Positions 1 to 8,779 are shown, counted from the stretch's first letter. The stretch is DNA of 13,474 nt from Bacteroidota bacterium (GCA_022601215.1 JAHZIZ010000181.1:1-13474), one strand, 5' to 3'. Numbers and translations are program-made. Notes: generated by a model from the sequence alone, not told the origin.

Positions 1-3000
1 GATAAAAACACCCTCAAAGAAAAACTAGCAAAGGCACTGCCTAACTACATGGTCCCTCAAATTTATGTGGAACTCGACCACCTCCCTCTTACCACAAGTG
101 GTAAAATAGATAAAAAGGCACTACCAGCTCCTGAGGACACTGACCTTAATCGCGCAAAGTATATCGCTCCTAGCACAGAGACAGAACAAAAACTGGCAAC
201 CATCTGGGAAAACATATTGGGAATAGAAAAAATAGGGATTAATGATAACTTTTTTGAGCTCGGGGGAGATTCTATTATGACCACACGACTTGCGGCAAGA
301 ATTCGCAGTGAATTTGGAGTGGATTTACCTATTAAATTGGTATTTGAACATCCCACTATAAAAGAAATAAGTTCTAATTTTTCTACATTAAAAAAGACAT
401 CAATTCCGTTATTGACTCCACAGCTTCGTCCTGAGAAGATTCCATTATCCTTTGCTCAAGAACGTTTATGGTTTTTGGATAGTTTGGGAGGGAGTTCCAA
501 TTATCATATGTCTATTGTTTTAAAATTAAACGGTAGCCCTAAAAAGCATGCATTAAAAGAGTCACTTCGAAATATACTAACAACTCATGAGGTCTTACGT
601 ACAATTATTTTGGAAGATGGCGGAATTGGTTATCAGCATGTATTAGAGACTGAGGACTTCAGTATCACCGAACACGTAAAAGTTCCTCCAAAGGATATAC
701 CAGACCTTATTGCAAACATTGTGGGAAGTCCTTTCGATCTTTCCTCTGACTATATGTTACGAGCGCATTTGTTGAGCCCTTCCGAAAACGAACATATTCT
801 AGTTTGCGTGATACATCATATTGCTTCAGACGGGTGGTCGACTCCTATTTTCTTTAGAGAGCTCTCAACTCATTACAGCCGATTGTCCAAAGGAGAACCA
901 ACACAGGCTTTCAAGATTCCATTGCAATATGCCGACTATTCGATTTGGCAACGCTCCTATTTGGATGGAGCTGTTTTAGATCAGAAACTATTATACTGGA
1001 GCAATATATTAGAAGACGTTGAGGAGTTAGCATTACCTACAGATTATATCCGTCCACCTATTCAGAGTTTTAAGGGTTCTTCGCATAACTTTGTTTTGGA
1101 CAGTAATATTACAAAGGGAATTCATGATTTAACCTCTTCCACGGGCTCAAGTCTCTTTATAACTCTGCTTGGAATGTTAAACATTTTCCTTGGTCTTTAC
1201 AGTGGTCAGCGTGATATCTGTATAGGTACTCCAGTAGCCAATAGGGGTCAAAAGGACCTTGAACCAATGATAGGATTCTTTGTTAATATGCTAGCTCTTC
1301 GAAACAGTTTCCGTATTGAAGAAAGTTTCTTAACCTTTCTTTCCCGTGTGAGAGATCGTACTTTAGAGGCCTATGACCATCAAGATGTTCCCTTTGAAAA
1401 GGTAGTTAACGCTTTGAATTTGGACAGAGATACAAGTCGAACACCACTGTTTCAAGTAATATTATCCTTAGAAAACATTCCAGAATATCCGGATTTAAGT
1501 TTAGGAGACATTAAAATGGAAGCGAAAACACCGCAAAATGAACTCTCCAAATACGATTTTTCAATAAACGCAGTGGAACGTAATGGCCAAATTTCAATAT
1601 CCTTCGATTATTGCACTGATTTATTCAATAGCGATACGGTAGAACGAATGGCTAACCATTTTATTAATCTCTCCAGAAATATCGTTAAATCTCCAGACAG
1701 TTCTATTGGCACCTATCAGATTCTTTCCGAAGAGGAACAATATGAACTACTAGAGAATTTCAATACCGCAAAGCTATCTTATCCAGATAATATCACAGTT
1801 CTTGATATGTTTCGTGATCGTGTCATGGATAATCCAGAAGCTACAGCGATAATTTATGGCGAGCATACCATGAGTTATCATGAGCTTGACTACAAATCTA
1901 CGGTTGTTGCTCGAGCCTTATTCGATCGGGGGATCCGTCGAGGCGATTTAGTGGCGATTTGTACTGAGCGATCATTAAATATGTTAGTAGCAATACTAGG
2001 AATTTTAAAAAGCGGCGCCGCATATGTACCTATTGATCCTGCGTATCCAAGTAAACGCATATCCTACATCTTAAATGACACAATGTGCACGGTGTTATTA
2101 TCCGATTCTTCTGTGTCTGGTTCGCTTAACGTTTCTGACTCACTAGAAGTAATTGAGTTGGACCGATTAGATCTGTCTAAGACAGTTGATTGTAGCCAAC
2201 TAATTTCTCCAGTGGGAGATGATCTTGCATTCGTGATTTATACATCTGGTAGTACGGGACGTCCAAAAGGTGTAATGATTGAACACCAAAGTGTTTATGA
2301 CTATGTTCAAGTTTTTGTAGATTATTTCGAAATAACCAAAATGGATACTATTCTACAGCAAGCAAGTATCTCCTTTGACACTTCGATTGAAGAAATATTT
2401 CCAATATTGGTTGCGGGAGGTACTCTTGTCATAGCGCAAGAAAATAGAGATTTTGATTCGTTATTAAAAGAGTGTGAAACCAATAATGTCACTATTCTAA
2501 GCACGAACCCTTACGCAGTAGGTTATTTGAATGAGTTTCATGACAACTACAATTTATCATTGAAACACATAATCAGCGGTGGTGATATCCTGAAAAAGGA
2601 ACAGATAGATCAACTTATAAAAATTGGATATGACGTCTATAATACTTACGGTCCCACAGAAAGCACAGTGTGTATTACATATCATAAAGTTAAGAGTTTA
2701 GTAAATCCAATTCCTATTGGAAAACCTATTAATAATAAACGTGTTTATATACTTGGCGAAAATCAGGAACTAGTTCCAATAGGTGTTATTGGAGAGATTT
2801 GTGTTTCTGGCAAAGGTCTCGCTCGCGGTTATCTTAACGATGTCGCCTTAACAAAGAAAAAATTTGTAACCCACCCTTTCATAGACGGGGAGCGTATGTA
2901 CCGCACAGGTGATCTTGGACGATGGTATCCTGATGGTTCTATAGAATTCGTTGGCCGCGTGGATGAACAAGTTAAGATTCGTGGTTACCGAATAGAGCCA

Positions 3001-4365
3001 GAGGAAATTGAAAGTGCGCTATCTATGCAACCTGGAGTTGGCCTCTGCGTGATTATGGTTAAAGAAATATTAGACACTAAGCATTTAGTGGCATATGTTG
3101 AAAGTAAAGAAGACATTGACAAAAGTATCTTAGAGTCTGGCTTAAAGAATATGCTTCCGCACTATATGGTACCTCGAATATATGTTTTAGTTGATGAATT
3201 TCCTTTAACTACAAATGGTAAACTAGACAAGAGTGCCTTACCGGAGCCAAGCGCAGATGATTATAGCTTTTCAGAATATGTTCCTCCTCAGACGGATTTA
3301 GAGTTAGAATTGGCCTCAATTTGGGCAGATCTTTTAGGCCTAGACCGTGTAGGTGTTACGGACAACTTCTTTTCTCTAGGTGGACATTCTTTATTGATTG
3401 GCCAACTGTTACAGCAAATTTCAAGTAAAATAGAAGTAGATGTACCAATGATGGAGTTTTATCAAGAGCCAACAATACGACACACATCTTCGTACATAAA
3501 ACGTTTTGAAAAAGACAAGATCGTGACCGTTAAGGGAGTACTCACCTTAAAAAAGATGGGTGAAAACACTCCTAATCTTTTTATTATACATGATGTAAGC
3601 GGTGATGTATCTGGCTATAAACATTTCATTAATGAAATAAATGATTACAATTCCTATGGTTTAATTTATCCATCTGAAACACTTCACCCTGTTAACCTTT
3701 CTGCTTCGGAATTGGCTGAAAAATATATTAATCGAATCAAGAAAATACAGAGTGAAGGGCCGTATAATATTGTTGGATGGAGTCTAGGAGGAATTGTTGC
3801 TACAGAAATAGCTTTGCAACTGGAGGAAAAAGGCGACATAGTTAATCATTTAACACTTATTGATACCTATTTCCAGCCAAAAAAACCTGCTAGGATCTCT
3901 GAGTTTAATGTAGCGTCTGAGCTAGATATTATGAAGTCAACATTTAGTCAAACTACCACCTTCAAAGACAAAGATTTAAGCGTTGAAAAGCTCTGGAAAA
4001 TAGCCATTGACGAGTTAAAGATGAACAATGTGAAACTGGAAGATCTTCATAAAAATATGCCGGAAAAACTAACAAAAATGCTTCCTGCTATTTCTCGTAA
4101 TAACGAAAATGCCATTGACGAGTTTTTTATTCATTTGAATGCGATAAGAACCTTAGAGTATGTAAATAATAATTACGTCAATAATCGAATAGTAAAAGCA
4201 AAAACGACATACTTTAGAGCAAAAGAAAATAGTGTCATCACCTTAGAATTCTTAAAAATTCACTTTTCATCTATTACTTTTAAGAAATCAAAGCATACTC
4301 ACTTTACAATAATGGAGGCAAATTTTGTAAAAGAGATCACAGGATATTTGAACGACTTAAAATAG
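1..4365 (+). CDS. Nonribosomal peptide synthetase, C-terminal part: (A)-T-C-A-T-TE, 5' truncated by the window
   Basis: Reading frame 1 is open from base 1, so the gene starts upstream; the ATG at 49 lies inside the A10 region and is not the start. 1454 residues are visible. Order (residues counted from base 1): end of an A domain with A10 (TSGKIDKKALP, ~30-43); carrier domain with FELGGDSI, phosphopantetheine Ser91; C domain from ~135 with SFAQERLWFL and active-site HHIASDG (His272/His273), IGFFVNM and RDTSRTPLFQV; A domain ~590-1085 with YTSGSTGRPKG, NTYGPTE, YRTGDLG, VKIRGYRIEPEE and catalytic Lys1074 in NGKLDK; carrier domain with FSLGGHSLL, Ser1130; thioesterase ~1180-1454 with GWSLGG (nucleophile Ser1261), Asp1288 and probable His1434. 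This is the chain-terminating module: it adds the last residue and releases the peptide by hydrolysis or cyclisation. No epimerase domain is present, so the last residue is probably L. The A-domain code reads DTESIGTVCK, lysine-like. All core motifs are intact. Leucine codon use changes sharply near base 300. Confidence 0.96.
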   Translation, partial: DKNTLKEKLAKALPNYMVPQIYVELDHLPLTTSGKIDKKALPAPEDTDLNRAKYIAPSTETEQKLATIWENILGIEKIGINDNFFELGGDSIMTTRLAARIRSEFGVDLPIKLVFEHPTIKEISSNFSTLKKTSIPLLTPQLRPEKIPLSFAQERLWFLDSLGGSSNYHMSIVLKLNGSPKKHALKESLRNILTTHEVLRTIILEDGGIGYQHVLETEDFSITEHVKVPPKDIPDLIANIVGSPFDLSSDYMLRAHLLSPSENEHILVCVIHHIASDGWSTPIFFRELSTHYSRLSKGEPTQAFKIPLQYADYSIWQRSYLDGAVLDQKLLYWSNILEDVEELALPTDYIRPPIQSFKGSSHNFVLDSNITKGIHDLTSSTGSSLFITLLGMLNIFLGLYSGQRDICIGTPVANRGQKDLEPMIGFFVNMLALRNSFRIEESFLTFLSRVRDRTLEAYDHQDVPFEKVVNALNLDRDTSRTPLFQVILSLENIPEYPDLSLGDIKMEAKTPQNELSKYDFSINAVERNGQISISFDYCTDLFNSDTVERMANHFINLSRNIVKSPDSSIGTYQILSEEEQYELLENFNTAKLSYPDNITVLDMFRDRVMDNPEATAIIYGEHTMSYHELDYKSTVVARALFDRGIRRGDLVAICTERSLNMLVAILGILKSGAAYVPIDPAYPSKRISYILNDTMCTVLLSDSSVSGSLNVSDSLEVIELDRLDLSKTVDCSQLISPVGDDLAFVIYTSGSTGRPKGVMIEHQSVYDYVQVFVDYFEITKMDTILQQASISFDTSIEEIFPILVAGGTLVIAQENRDFDSLLKECETNNVTILSTNPYAVGYLNEFHDNYNLSLKHIISGGDILKKEQIDQLIKIGYDVYNTYGPTESTVCITYHKVKSLVNPIPIGKPINNKRVYILGENQELVPIGVIGEICVSGKGLARGYLNDVALTKKKFVTHPFIDGERMYRTGDLGRWYPDGSIEFVGRVDEQVKIRGYRIEPEEIESALSMQPGVGLCVIMVKEILDTKHLVAYVESKEDIDKSILESGLKNMLPHYMVPRIYVLVDEFPLTTNGKLDKSALPEPSADDYSFSEYVPPQTDLELELASIWADLLGLDRVGVTDNFFSLGGHSLLIGQLLQQISSKIEVDVPMMEFYQEPTIRHTSSYIKRFEKDKIVTVKGVLTLKKMGENTPNLFIIHDVSGDVSGYKHFINEINDYNSYGLIYPSETLHPVNLSASELAEKYINRIKKIQSEGPYNIVGWSLGGIVATEIALQLEEKGDIVNHLTLIDTYFQPKKPARISEFNVASELDIMKSTFSQTTTFKDKDLSVEKLWKIAIDELKMNNVKLEDLHKNMPEKLTKMLPAISRNNENAIDEFFIHLNAIRTLEYVNNNYVNNRIVKAKTTYFRAKENSVITLEFLKIHFSSITFKKSKHTHFTIMEANFVKEITGYLNDLK

Positions 4366-4396
4366 TTAGTTATATAAGATCTCAATTGGGTGATCA

Positions 4397-4455
4397 CTTC
4401 TTACGTCATTAATAGTAGTATTAATCCCTGCTGTTTATTCGAAGAAAGTAAGAAG
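4397..4455. repeat. Nested inverted repeats in the NRPS 3' untranslated region
   Basis: An outer pair, CTTCTTAC (4397-4404) and GTAAGAAG (4448-4455), encloses a perfect inner hairpin, ATTAATA-gtag-TATTAAT (4408-4425). Both pairings could form in one RNA just downstream of the NRPS stop and before the intrinsic terminator. No ORF fits here. The function is unknown; it could be a 3' end stabiliser or chance, because the arms are AT-rich. Confidence 0.4.
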
Positions 4456-4464
4456 AGTAAAATA

Positions 4465-4494
4465 AAAAAGCTTCAGTAAATACTGAAGCTTTTT
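4465..4494. terminator. Bidirectional intrinsic terminator between the NRPS gene and tRNA-Leu
   Basis: A perfect 14-bp stem (left arm 4465-4478, loop AA, right arm 4481-4494) contains the core GCTTCAGTA/TACTGAAGC, flanked by A tracts on the left and T tracts on the right. It therefore works as a U-tailed hairpin in both directions. It lies about 100 nt after the NRPS stop on the plus strand and 1 nt past the 3' end of the tRNA on the minus strand, so it probably ends both transcripts. Confidence 0.85.
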
Positions 4495-4495
4495 G

Positions 4496-4577
4496 TGCGG
4501 GCGGGGAGACTCGAACTCCCACGCCGTGAAGCACTAGATCCTAAGTCTAGCATGTCTACCAATTCCATCACGCCCGC
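4496..4577 (-). tRNA. tRNA-Leu, anticodon UAG
   Basis: On the minus strand the acceptor stem pairs GCGGGCG (4577-4571) with CGCCCGC (4503-4497), with discriminator A at 4496. The anticodon stem is CTAGA/TCTAG around the 7-nt loop CTTAGGA, giving anticodon TAG and decoding CUN leucine codons, mainly CUA. A long variable arm typical of leucine tRNAs follows, then the T arm GGGAG-TTCGAGT-CTCCC. The length of 82 nt is normal for this class. CCA is not encoded: the next bases are CAA, as is common in Bacteroidota. The gene has its own upstream promoter and a terminator directly after it. Confidence 0.95.
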
Positions 4578-4587
4578 AATTGGACGG

Positions 4588-4620
4588 CAAATATACATAA
4601 TAGTTGTAATTTACAAACAA
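4588..4620 (-). promoter_or_regulatory. Bacteroidota-type promoter for tRNA-Leu
   Basis: On the minus strand the -7 box TATATTTG (plus-strand CAAATATA, 4588-4595) matches TAnnTTTG exactly and lies 10 bp before the tRNA 5' end. Two candidate -33 TTG boxes exist, at 4614-4616 (18-nt spacer) and 4618-4620 (22-nt spacer). Confidence 0.65.
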
Positions 4621-4647
4621 TCTTCTTCATAAAATTATGTCTTTTTG

Positions 4648-4655
4648 TACCTTAG
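4648..4655 (+). promoter_or_regulatory. Possible -7 box for the M20 peptidase gene
   Basis: TACCTTAG, preceded by a T-rich run, matches TAnnTTTG except at one position and lies 22 nt before the ATG. There is no TTG at the expected -33 distance, so this is a weak call. The region is shared with the divergent tRNA promoter. Confidence 0.35.
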
Positions 4656-4677
4656 CATTCCTTCAGAAAAATTTACT

Positions 4678-6066
4678 ATGAAAAGTGCAAAACCCTATAT
4701 AGAAGAACATAAAGAACGTTTCATTCAAGAACTCGTTGAATTACTTAAAATTCCAAGTATTTCGGCAGATTCCGCTTACGAAAATGATGTTATTAAAACG
4801 GCAGATGCCATTAAAATAAGTCTAGAAAAAGCTGGATGTGATGTCGTAGAAATTTGTGAAACTCCTGGTTATCCAATTGTTTATGGTGAAAAAATCATAG
4901 ATCCTAACCTACCAACAGTACTCGTATATGGACATTATGACGTGCAACCTCCAGACCCATTAGATTTGTGGGATAGTCCTCCATTTGAGCCAATAATCAA
5001 AAAAACGGAGTTGCATCCAGATGGAGCCATTTTTGCTCGCGGAAGTTGCGATGACAAAGGGCAAATGTATATGCACGTAAAAGCGATGGAGTTCATGACC
5101 TCAACGGGTCAACTTCCTTGCAATGTGAAGTTCATGATCGAAGGAGAAGAGGAAGTGGGCAGTGAAAGTTTAGGTTGGTTCGTGGAAAGAAATCAAGCAA
5201 AACTTTCAAATGATGTTATCCTGATTAGTGACACTGGGATGATTGCCAATGATATACCATCTATCACTACAGGTCTCCGTGGTTTAAGCTATGTAGAAGT
5301 AGAAGTAACAGGTCCCAATCGTGATTTACACAGTGGATTGTATGGAGGCGCCGTGGCCAACCCAATCAACATTCTCACTAAAATGATTGCCTCCCTTCAT
5401 GACGAAAACAACCATATTACCATTCCAGGATTTTATGATAATGTTGATGAATTATCAGCTGCGGAACGAGCAAAAATGGGTGAAGCTCCATTCAGTAAAG
5501 AAAAATATTGTGCTGCACTCGACATTGAAGATGTGTATGGTGAAGCTGGATATACTACTAATGAGCGCAACAGTATTCGTCCTACCTTGGATGTCAATGG
5601 AATTTGGGGTGGATATATAGGGGAAGGGGCAAAAACGGTGATTGCAAGTAAGGCCCACGCAAAAATTTCCATGCGATTAGTACCTAACCAAAACTGGGAA
5701 ACTATTACCGATTTGTTTAAAAATCATTTTGAAAGCATCGCTCCTAAAGGGACCCAAGTTGTAGTGACACCACATCACGGCGGGCAGGCCTATGTGACTC
5801 CTATTGACAGTTTAGGTTATCAGGCGGCCAGTAAAGCCTATGAACAGACTTTTGGTAATATTCCTATTCCACAACGCAGTGGAGGAAGTATCCCTATTGT
5901 GGCACTTTTCGAAAAGGAACTAAAAAGTAAGACTATTTTAATGGGATTCGGATTGGACAGTGATGCGATCCATTCACCTAATGAACATTTTGGGGTTTGG
6001 AACTACCTCAAAGGAATTGAAACGATCCCACAGTTTTATCATTATTTTACTGCCTTAAACACATAA
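4678..6066 (+). CDS. M20-family zinc dipeptidase (CNDP/carnosinase-like)
   Basis: 462 residues if started at ATG 4678. An in-frame TTG at 4645 would add 11 residues, but it lies at or before the candidate -7 box, and the family usually starts close to the pattern seen after this ATG. Di-zinc ligands and catalytic residues are all visible: His86 in YGHYDVQP, bridging Asp125 in ARGSCDDKG, Glu158/Glu159 in EGEEEVGS (general base and metal ligand), Asp185 in ISDTG and His432 in AIHSPNEHF. A dimerisation (lid) domain lies between, with LRGLSYVEVEV and DLHSGLYGGAVANP. There is no signal peptide, so it is probably cytoplasmic, cleaving dipeptides or similar small peptides for amino-acid recycling. 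It appears monocistronic: a tRNA lies upstream on the other strand and 130 nt separate it from the next gene. A link to the NRPS product is not indicated. Confidence 0.92.
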   Translation: MKSAKPYIEEHKERFIQELVELLKIPSISADSAYENDVIKTADAIKISLEKAGCDVVEICETPGYPIVYGEKIIDPNLPTVLVYGHYDVQPPDPLDLWDSPPFEPIIKKTELHPDGAIFARGSCDDKGQMYMHVKAMEFMTSTGQLPCNVKFMIEGEEEVGSESLGWFVERNQAKLSNDVILISDTGMIANDIPSITTGLRGLSYVEVEVTGPNRDLHSGLYGGAVANPINILTKMIASLHDENNHITIPGFYDNVDELSAAERAKMGEAPFSKEKYCAALDIEDVYGEAGYTTNERNSIRPTLDVNGIWGGYIGEGAKTVIASKAHAKISMRLVPNQNWETITDLFKNHFESIAPKGTQVVVTPHHGGQAYVTPIDSLGYQAASKAYEQTFGNIPIPQRSGGSIPIVALFEKELKSKTILMGFGLDSDAIHSPNEHFGVWNYLKGIETIPQFYHYFTALNT

Positions 6067-6143
6067 AAATTGGATGATGAGCCAAATTCACTCATCGCAG
6101 GGAAGAAACCATTTATCGACACAACACACGCAGTGGTCTAAAT

Positions 6144-6178
6144 TTGAATAAGAACGGAGGCAAGCTTGAATACTTTTG
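6144..6178 (+). promoter_or_regulatory. Candidate promoter for the type IX secreted protein
   Basis: TACTTTTG at 6171-6178 matches the -7 consensus TAnnTTTG and lies 18 nt before the ATG at 6197. The nearest TTG upstream (6144-6146) gives a 24-nt spacer, longer than the usual ~20. The rest of the 6067-6196 gap holds only a short GATGAG/CTCATC dyad (6076-6096) without a T tract. Confidence 0.45.
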
Positions 6179-6196
6179 ACATATAAATTTCCTATT

Positions 6197-8779
6197 ATGT
6201 TAAAACAATACACTCTCTATTCCTGTGTAATCACATTTTTAATAACGTCCTTTCTACACAGTCAAGACATCCCGTTTAACTGTGATTACAATGCCTACTT
6301 GTTTCAATATAACGATGTCTACGTTGTAGACTTAGCATCAGGCATTTCTACTCAAGTAGCAACTGATCTTACCCCTGGCAACATAAATGCTACAGGTTAT
6401 AACCCCGCGGATGGATATATATGGGGGTCTCTTTCTTCTCCATCAAAAACGTTAGTGCGAATTGGAAAAAACTTTAATGTAAGTACTTTCTACATCCCAG
6501 AACTCTCATCATCAAATAGGTTTGTGGGCGATGTTTCAGCAGATGGAATATATTTCTTAAAACAAGGGGCAAGTGATATAGCAAAGGTTGATGTGAACCC
6601 CGAATCATCAAATTATGGAACCTTCCTAGAAACAAGCACTCTTTCTCAAGGGTTAACGATACATGATTGGGCTTTTAACGCAGCTGACAATCAATTGTAT
6701 TGTGTAGAAAAAAATAGCAATCACCTTTATAGAATAGATCCTAGTAATGGAAATGTCATAGATTTAGGAGTGGTACCAATTTTAGCTGGACAAAATTACA
6801 CCTATGGAGCCGTTTATTTTGACGTAGACGGAAGGTTATACATTTCAGCAAATCAAACAGGTACCATTTACGTAATTCAAAATGTACAAGGAATTTTGGA
6901 AAATGGTGAAATAGATTCAAATCTTTTCGCATATGGCCCGTCTAGTTCCAGTAATGATGGAGCCAGATGTCCAAGTGCTCCAGTCCCACAAGAGATTTGC
7001 GACAACGGTTTGGACGACGATGGTGACGGACTCATAGATTGCGAAGACCCTTCTTGTTCAGGAGTTAATTCATGTCCAGAACTGGAAACTTCAGGGGGCA
7101 ATGACAATGGGATGGAAAGTAACAACAGACTCTCTCAAAAAATCAATCAACGAAATTACAACAGAGTTAGACAAAATATTACCTTTAATAAAGAAAATGC
7201 TAATCGTCTCAAAAAGACGTCTAAATATGGAGTACCCTCTCTTAATTCTGACTTTGATTTAGTCGATTTCGTACCACTTGGAGTTATCGAAAGCACAGAA
7301 GTTATAGAGTCTACACCCTATGACCTACTCACAATTACCAATGCCACAGATCTATTGGCAATTGACTATATGAATGAGCAACATAGGAAAGCGGCCATGC
7401 TCATCTTGAAAACTGAAAATGGTGTTTATGAGCATACAAAATATATCTGCGATCGTTTATTAGGTTCAGAACTGCTATCCGTTTCAACTATTTATTTAAA
7501 TGATCAAGAATTTATAAAATCAATCATTAAAAACCCTAACGGGAGCATAGAATTTGTATTGAGTTATTCAGCTAGAGTTAACGCAAATGAAACGGAATTC
7601 ATCATTGATAGCTATTGGAATCTTGATTCTTACAATGATCTTGACACTTACTATAACTTTCAAATTTGGGCCAGTTCCGTGGATGATTTAGTTACATTAG
7701 GACAAGAGTCCTTACGTTTATTGAACGTTCAAAAACCCATAACAGAATATCACTTAGGTAACCCTCCAGCGCTGTATGTAAAAAAGGGGCAGTATGTGAA
7801 CGGGGCATTGTCGTTAGAAATAATGAATACAAATGCTAAGGAGGAAATAGTTTTGGAAGGAGGAATCTCGTTAACCGAGACAGCCAATATCACCCCCATT
7901 GCGATAACAAAACAATTAGAGAATGGACTTATGAGTTCAATAAGCGTGGAGACCGGATCCATTTTCGATATTGGATTTCGAATCAGTTCAGAAGACAACG
8001 TTCCTGATGACTTATTTTTAGCAGACGGACCCTGGGGTGTAGATGATTTTGCTAATAGTACGGAAATTGTTTCATTTAATGTCACACCAAATAACACTCC
8101 CGTTACTGAAGGAACTAAACGATTGGAACGAAATATTGAGTTACTAAGTACTACTAGTGAATACGTTTCTGTCTACCGAGCATTTACACCAAAATTCCAG
8201 GCCATAGATCTCACAGCTTTCAACACCATACAATTTGAGGCTTCTGGAACCGGAAGGTTAGAAATAGTAATAGTTAAAGAAGGAATTCCCAATTGGGAAC
8301 ATCAATTTAGAACATTCATTGATCTAAATACAAATGCAGAGTTTGTTCAAATAGACTACAAAGAGTTTGAATCTCAAAATGGAGGAGTTCTCAATCCAAA
8401 TGATGCAACTTCTATCGTATTTGCCATGACTTCAATTGAAGGAACGTTGGTGGAAAAGGAGCTTATTCTTAAGGACTTAGAATTCTCAAACCAAATAATT
8501 TCGGATATACCTACTTTGGAAGAACAAGTAACGTCAATAGTGTCACCAAATCCAATCACTGAAAATTCTGCTATCTTGTTTCATTCAACTAACTCACAAG
8601 CCTTACAACTCGATATATTTGATATTACAGGTAAGTTAGTCTATTCCAAACCAATAGAAGCTGAAAAAGGTCAGAACAACATTACTATGGGTATACAGGG
8701 ACTACAGAGTGGAATCTATCTATATGAACTGTATGGAAACAACTCGAGATACCAACCTGGAAAAATAATTATTGATTAA
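6197..8779 (+). CDS. Large secreted protein with type IX secretion sorting domain, propeller-like N-terminus and calcium-binding linker
   Basis: 860 residues from ATG 6197. The in-frame TTG at 6176 overlaps the -7 box and is rejected as start. Residues 1-23 form a Sec signal peptide with a hydrophobic core and probable cleavage after HSQ. Residues ~24-265 contain repeated blade-like segments (YNPADGYIWGSL, FNAADNQLYCVE, FDVDGRLYISAN) resembling a six-bladed or DUF6923-type propeller. Residues 269-287 form a Cys-framed Asp-rich loop (DNGLDDDGDGLIDCEDPSC), a calcium-binding linker common in secreted Bacteroidota proteins. The middle part is not recognised. Residues ~640-770 look like a beta-sandwich of the CBM11/CIA30 kind (inference). 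The C-terminus from residue 780 (SIVSPNP ... LDIFDITGKLVYS ... GIYLYEL) is a type A sorting domain, so the protein should cross the outer membrane by type IX secretion and be attached to the surface or released. No catalytic motif was found; an adhesive or structural role is possible. Confidence 0.88.
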   Translation: MLKQYTLYSCVITFLITSFLHSQDIPFNCDYNAYLFQYNDVYVVDLASGISTQVATDLTPGNINATGYNPADGYIWGSLSSPSKTLVRIGKNFNVSTFYIPELSSSNRFVGDVSADGIYFLKQGASDIAKVDVNPESSNYGTFLETSTLSQGLTIHDWAFNAADNQLYCVEKNSNHLYRIDPSNGNVIDLGVVPILAGQNYTYGAVYFDVDGRLYISANQTGTIYVIQNVQGILENGEIDSNLFAYGPSSSSNDGARCPSAPVPQEICDNGLDDDGDGLIDCEDPSCSGVNSCPELETSGGNDNGMESNNRLSQKINQRNYNRVRQNITFNKENANRLKKTSKYGVPSLNSDFDLVDFVPLGVIESTEVIESTPYDLLTITNATDLLAIDYMNEQHRKAAMLILKTENGVYEHTKYICDRLLGSELLSVSTIYLNDQEFIKSIIKNPNGSIEFVLSYSARVNANETEFIIDSYWNLDSYNDLDTYYNFQIWASSVDDLVTLGQESLRLLNVQKPITEYHLGNPPALYVKKGQYVNGALSLEIMNTNAKEEIVLEGGISLTETANITPIAITKQLENGLMSSISVETGSIFDIGFRISSEDNVPDDLFLADGPWGVDDFANSTEIVSFNVTPNNTPVTEGTKRLERNIELLSTTSEYVSVYRAFTPKFQAIDLTAFNTIQFEASGTGRLEIVIVKEGIPNWEHQFRTFIDLNTNAEFVQIDYKEFESQNGGVLNPNDATSIVFAMTSIEGTLVEKELILKDLEFSNQIISDIPTLEEQVTSIVSPNPITENSAILFHSTNSQALQLDIFDITGKLVYSKPIEAEKGQNNITMGIQGLQSGIYLYELYGNNSRYQPGKIIID

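Noticed and set aside
63..356. 97-residue antisense open frame over the NRPS carrier domain
   Set aside because: It is a shadow of a clearly conserved A10/carrier-domain frame.
4645..4677. TTG start for the M20 peptidase, 11 residues upstream
   Set aside because: It lies at or before the candidate -7 box, and ATG 4678 gives a normal family N-terminus.
6076..6096. GATGAG/CTCATC hairpin after the M20 gene
   Set aside because: Only 6 bp with a 9-nt loop and no T tract, so not a credible intrinsic terminator.
6176..6196. TTG start for the secreted protein
   Set aside because: It overlaps the -7 box, and ATG 6197 begins a clean signal peptide.
7750..8097. 115-residue antisense open frame inside the secreted-protein gene
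   Set aside because: Low-complexity translation with no promoter or family signal; the sense frame is clearly coding.
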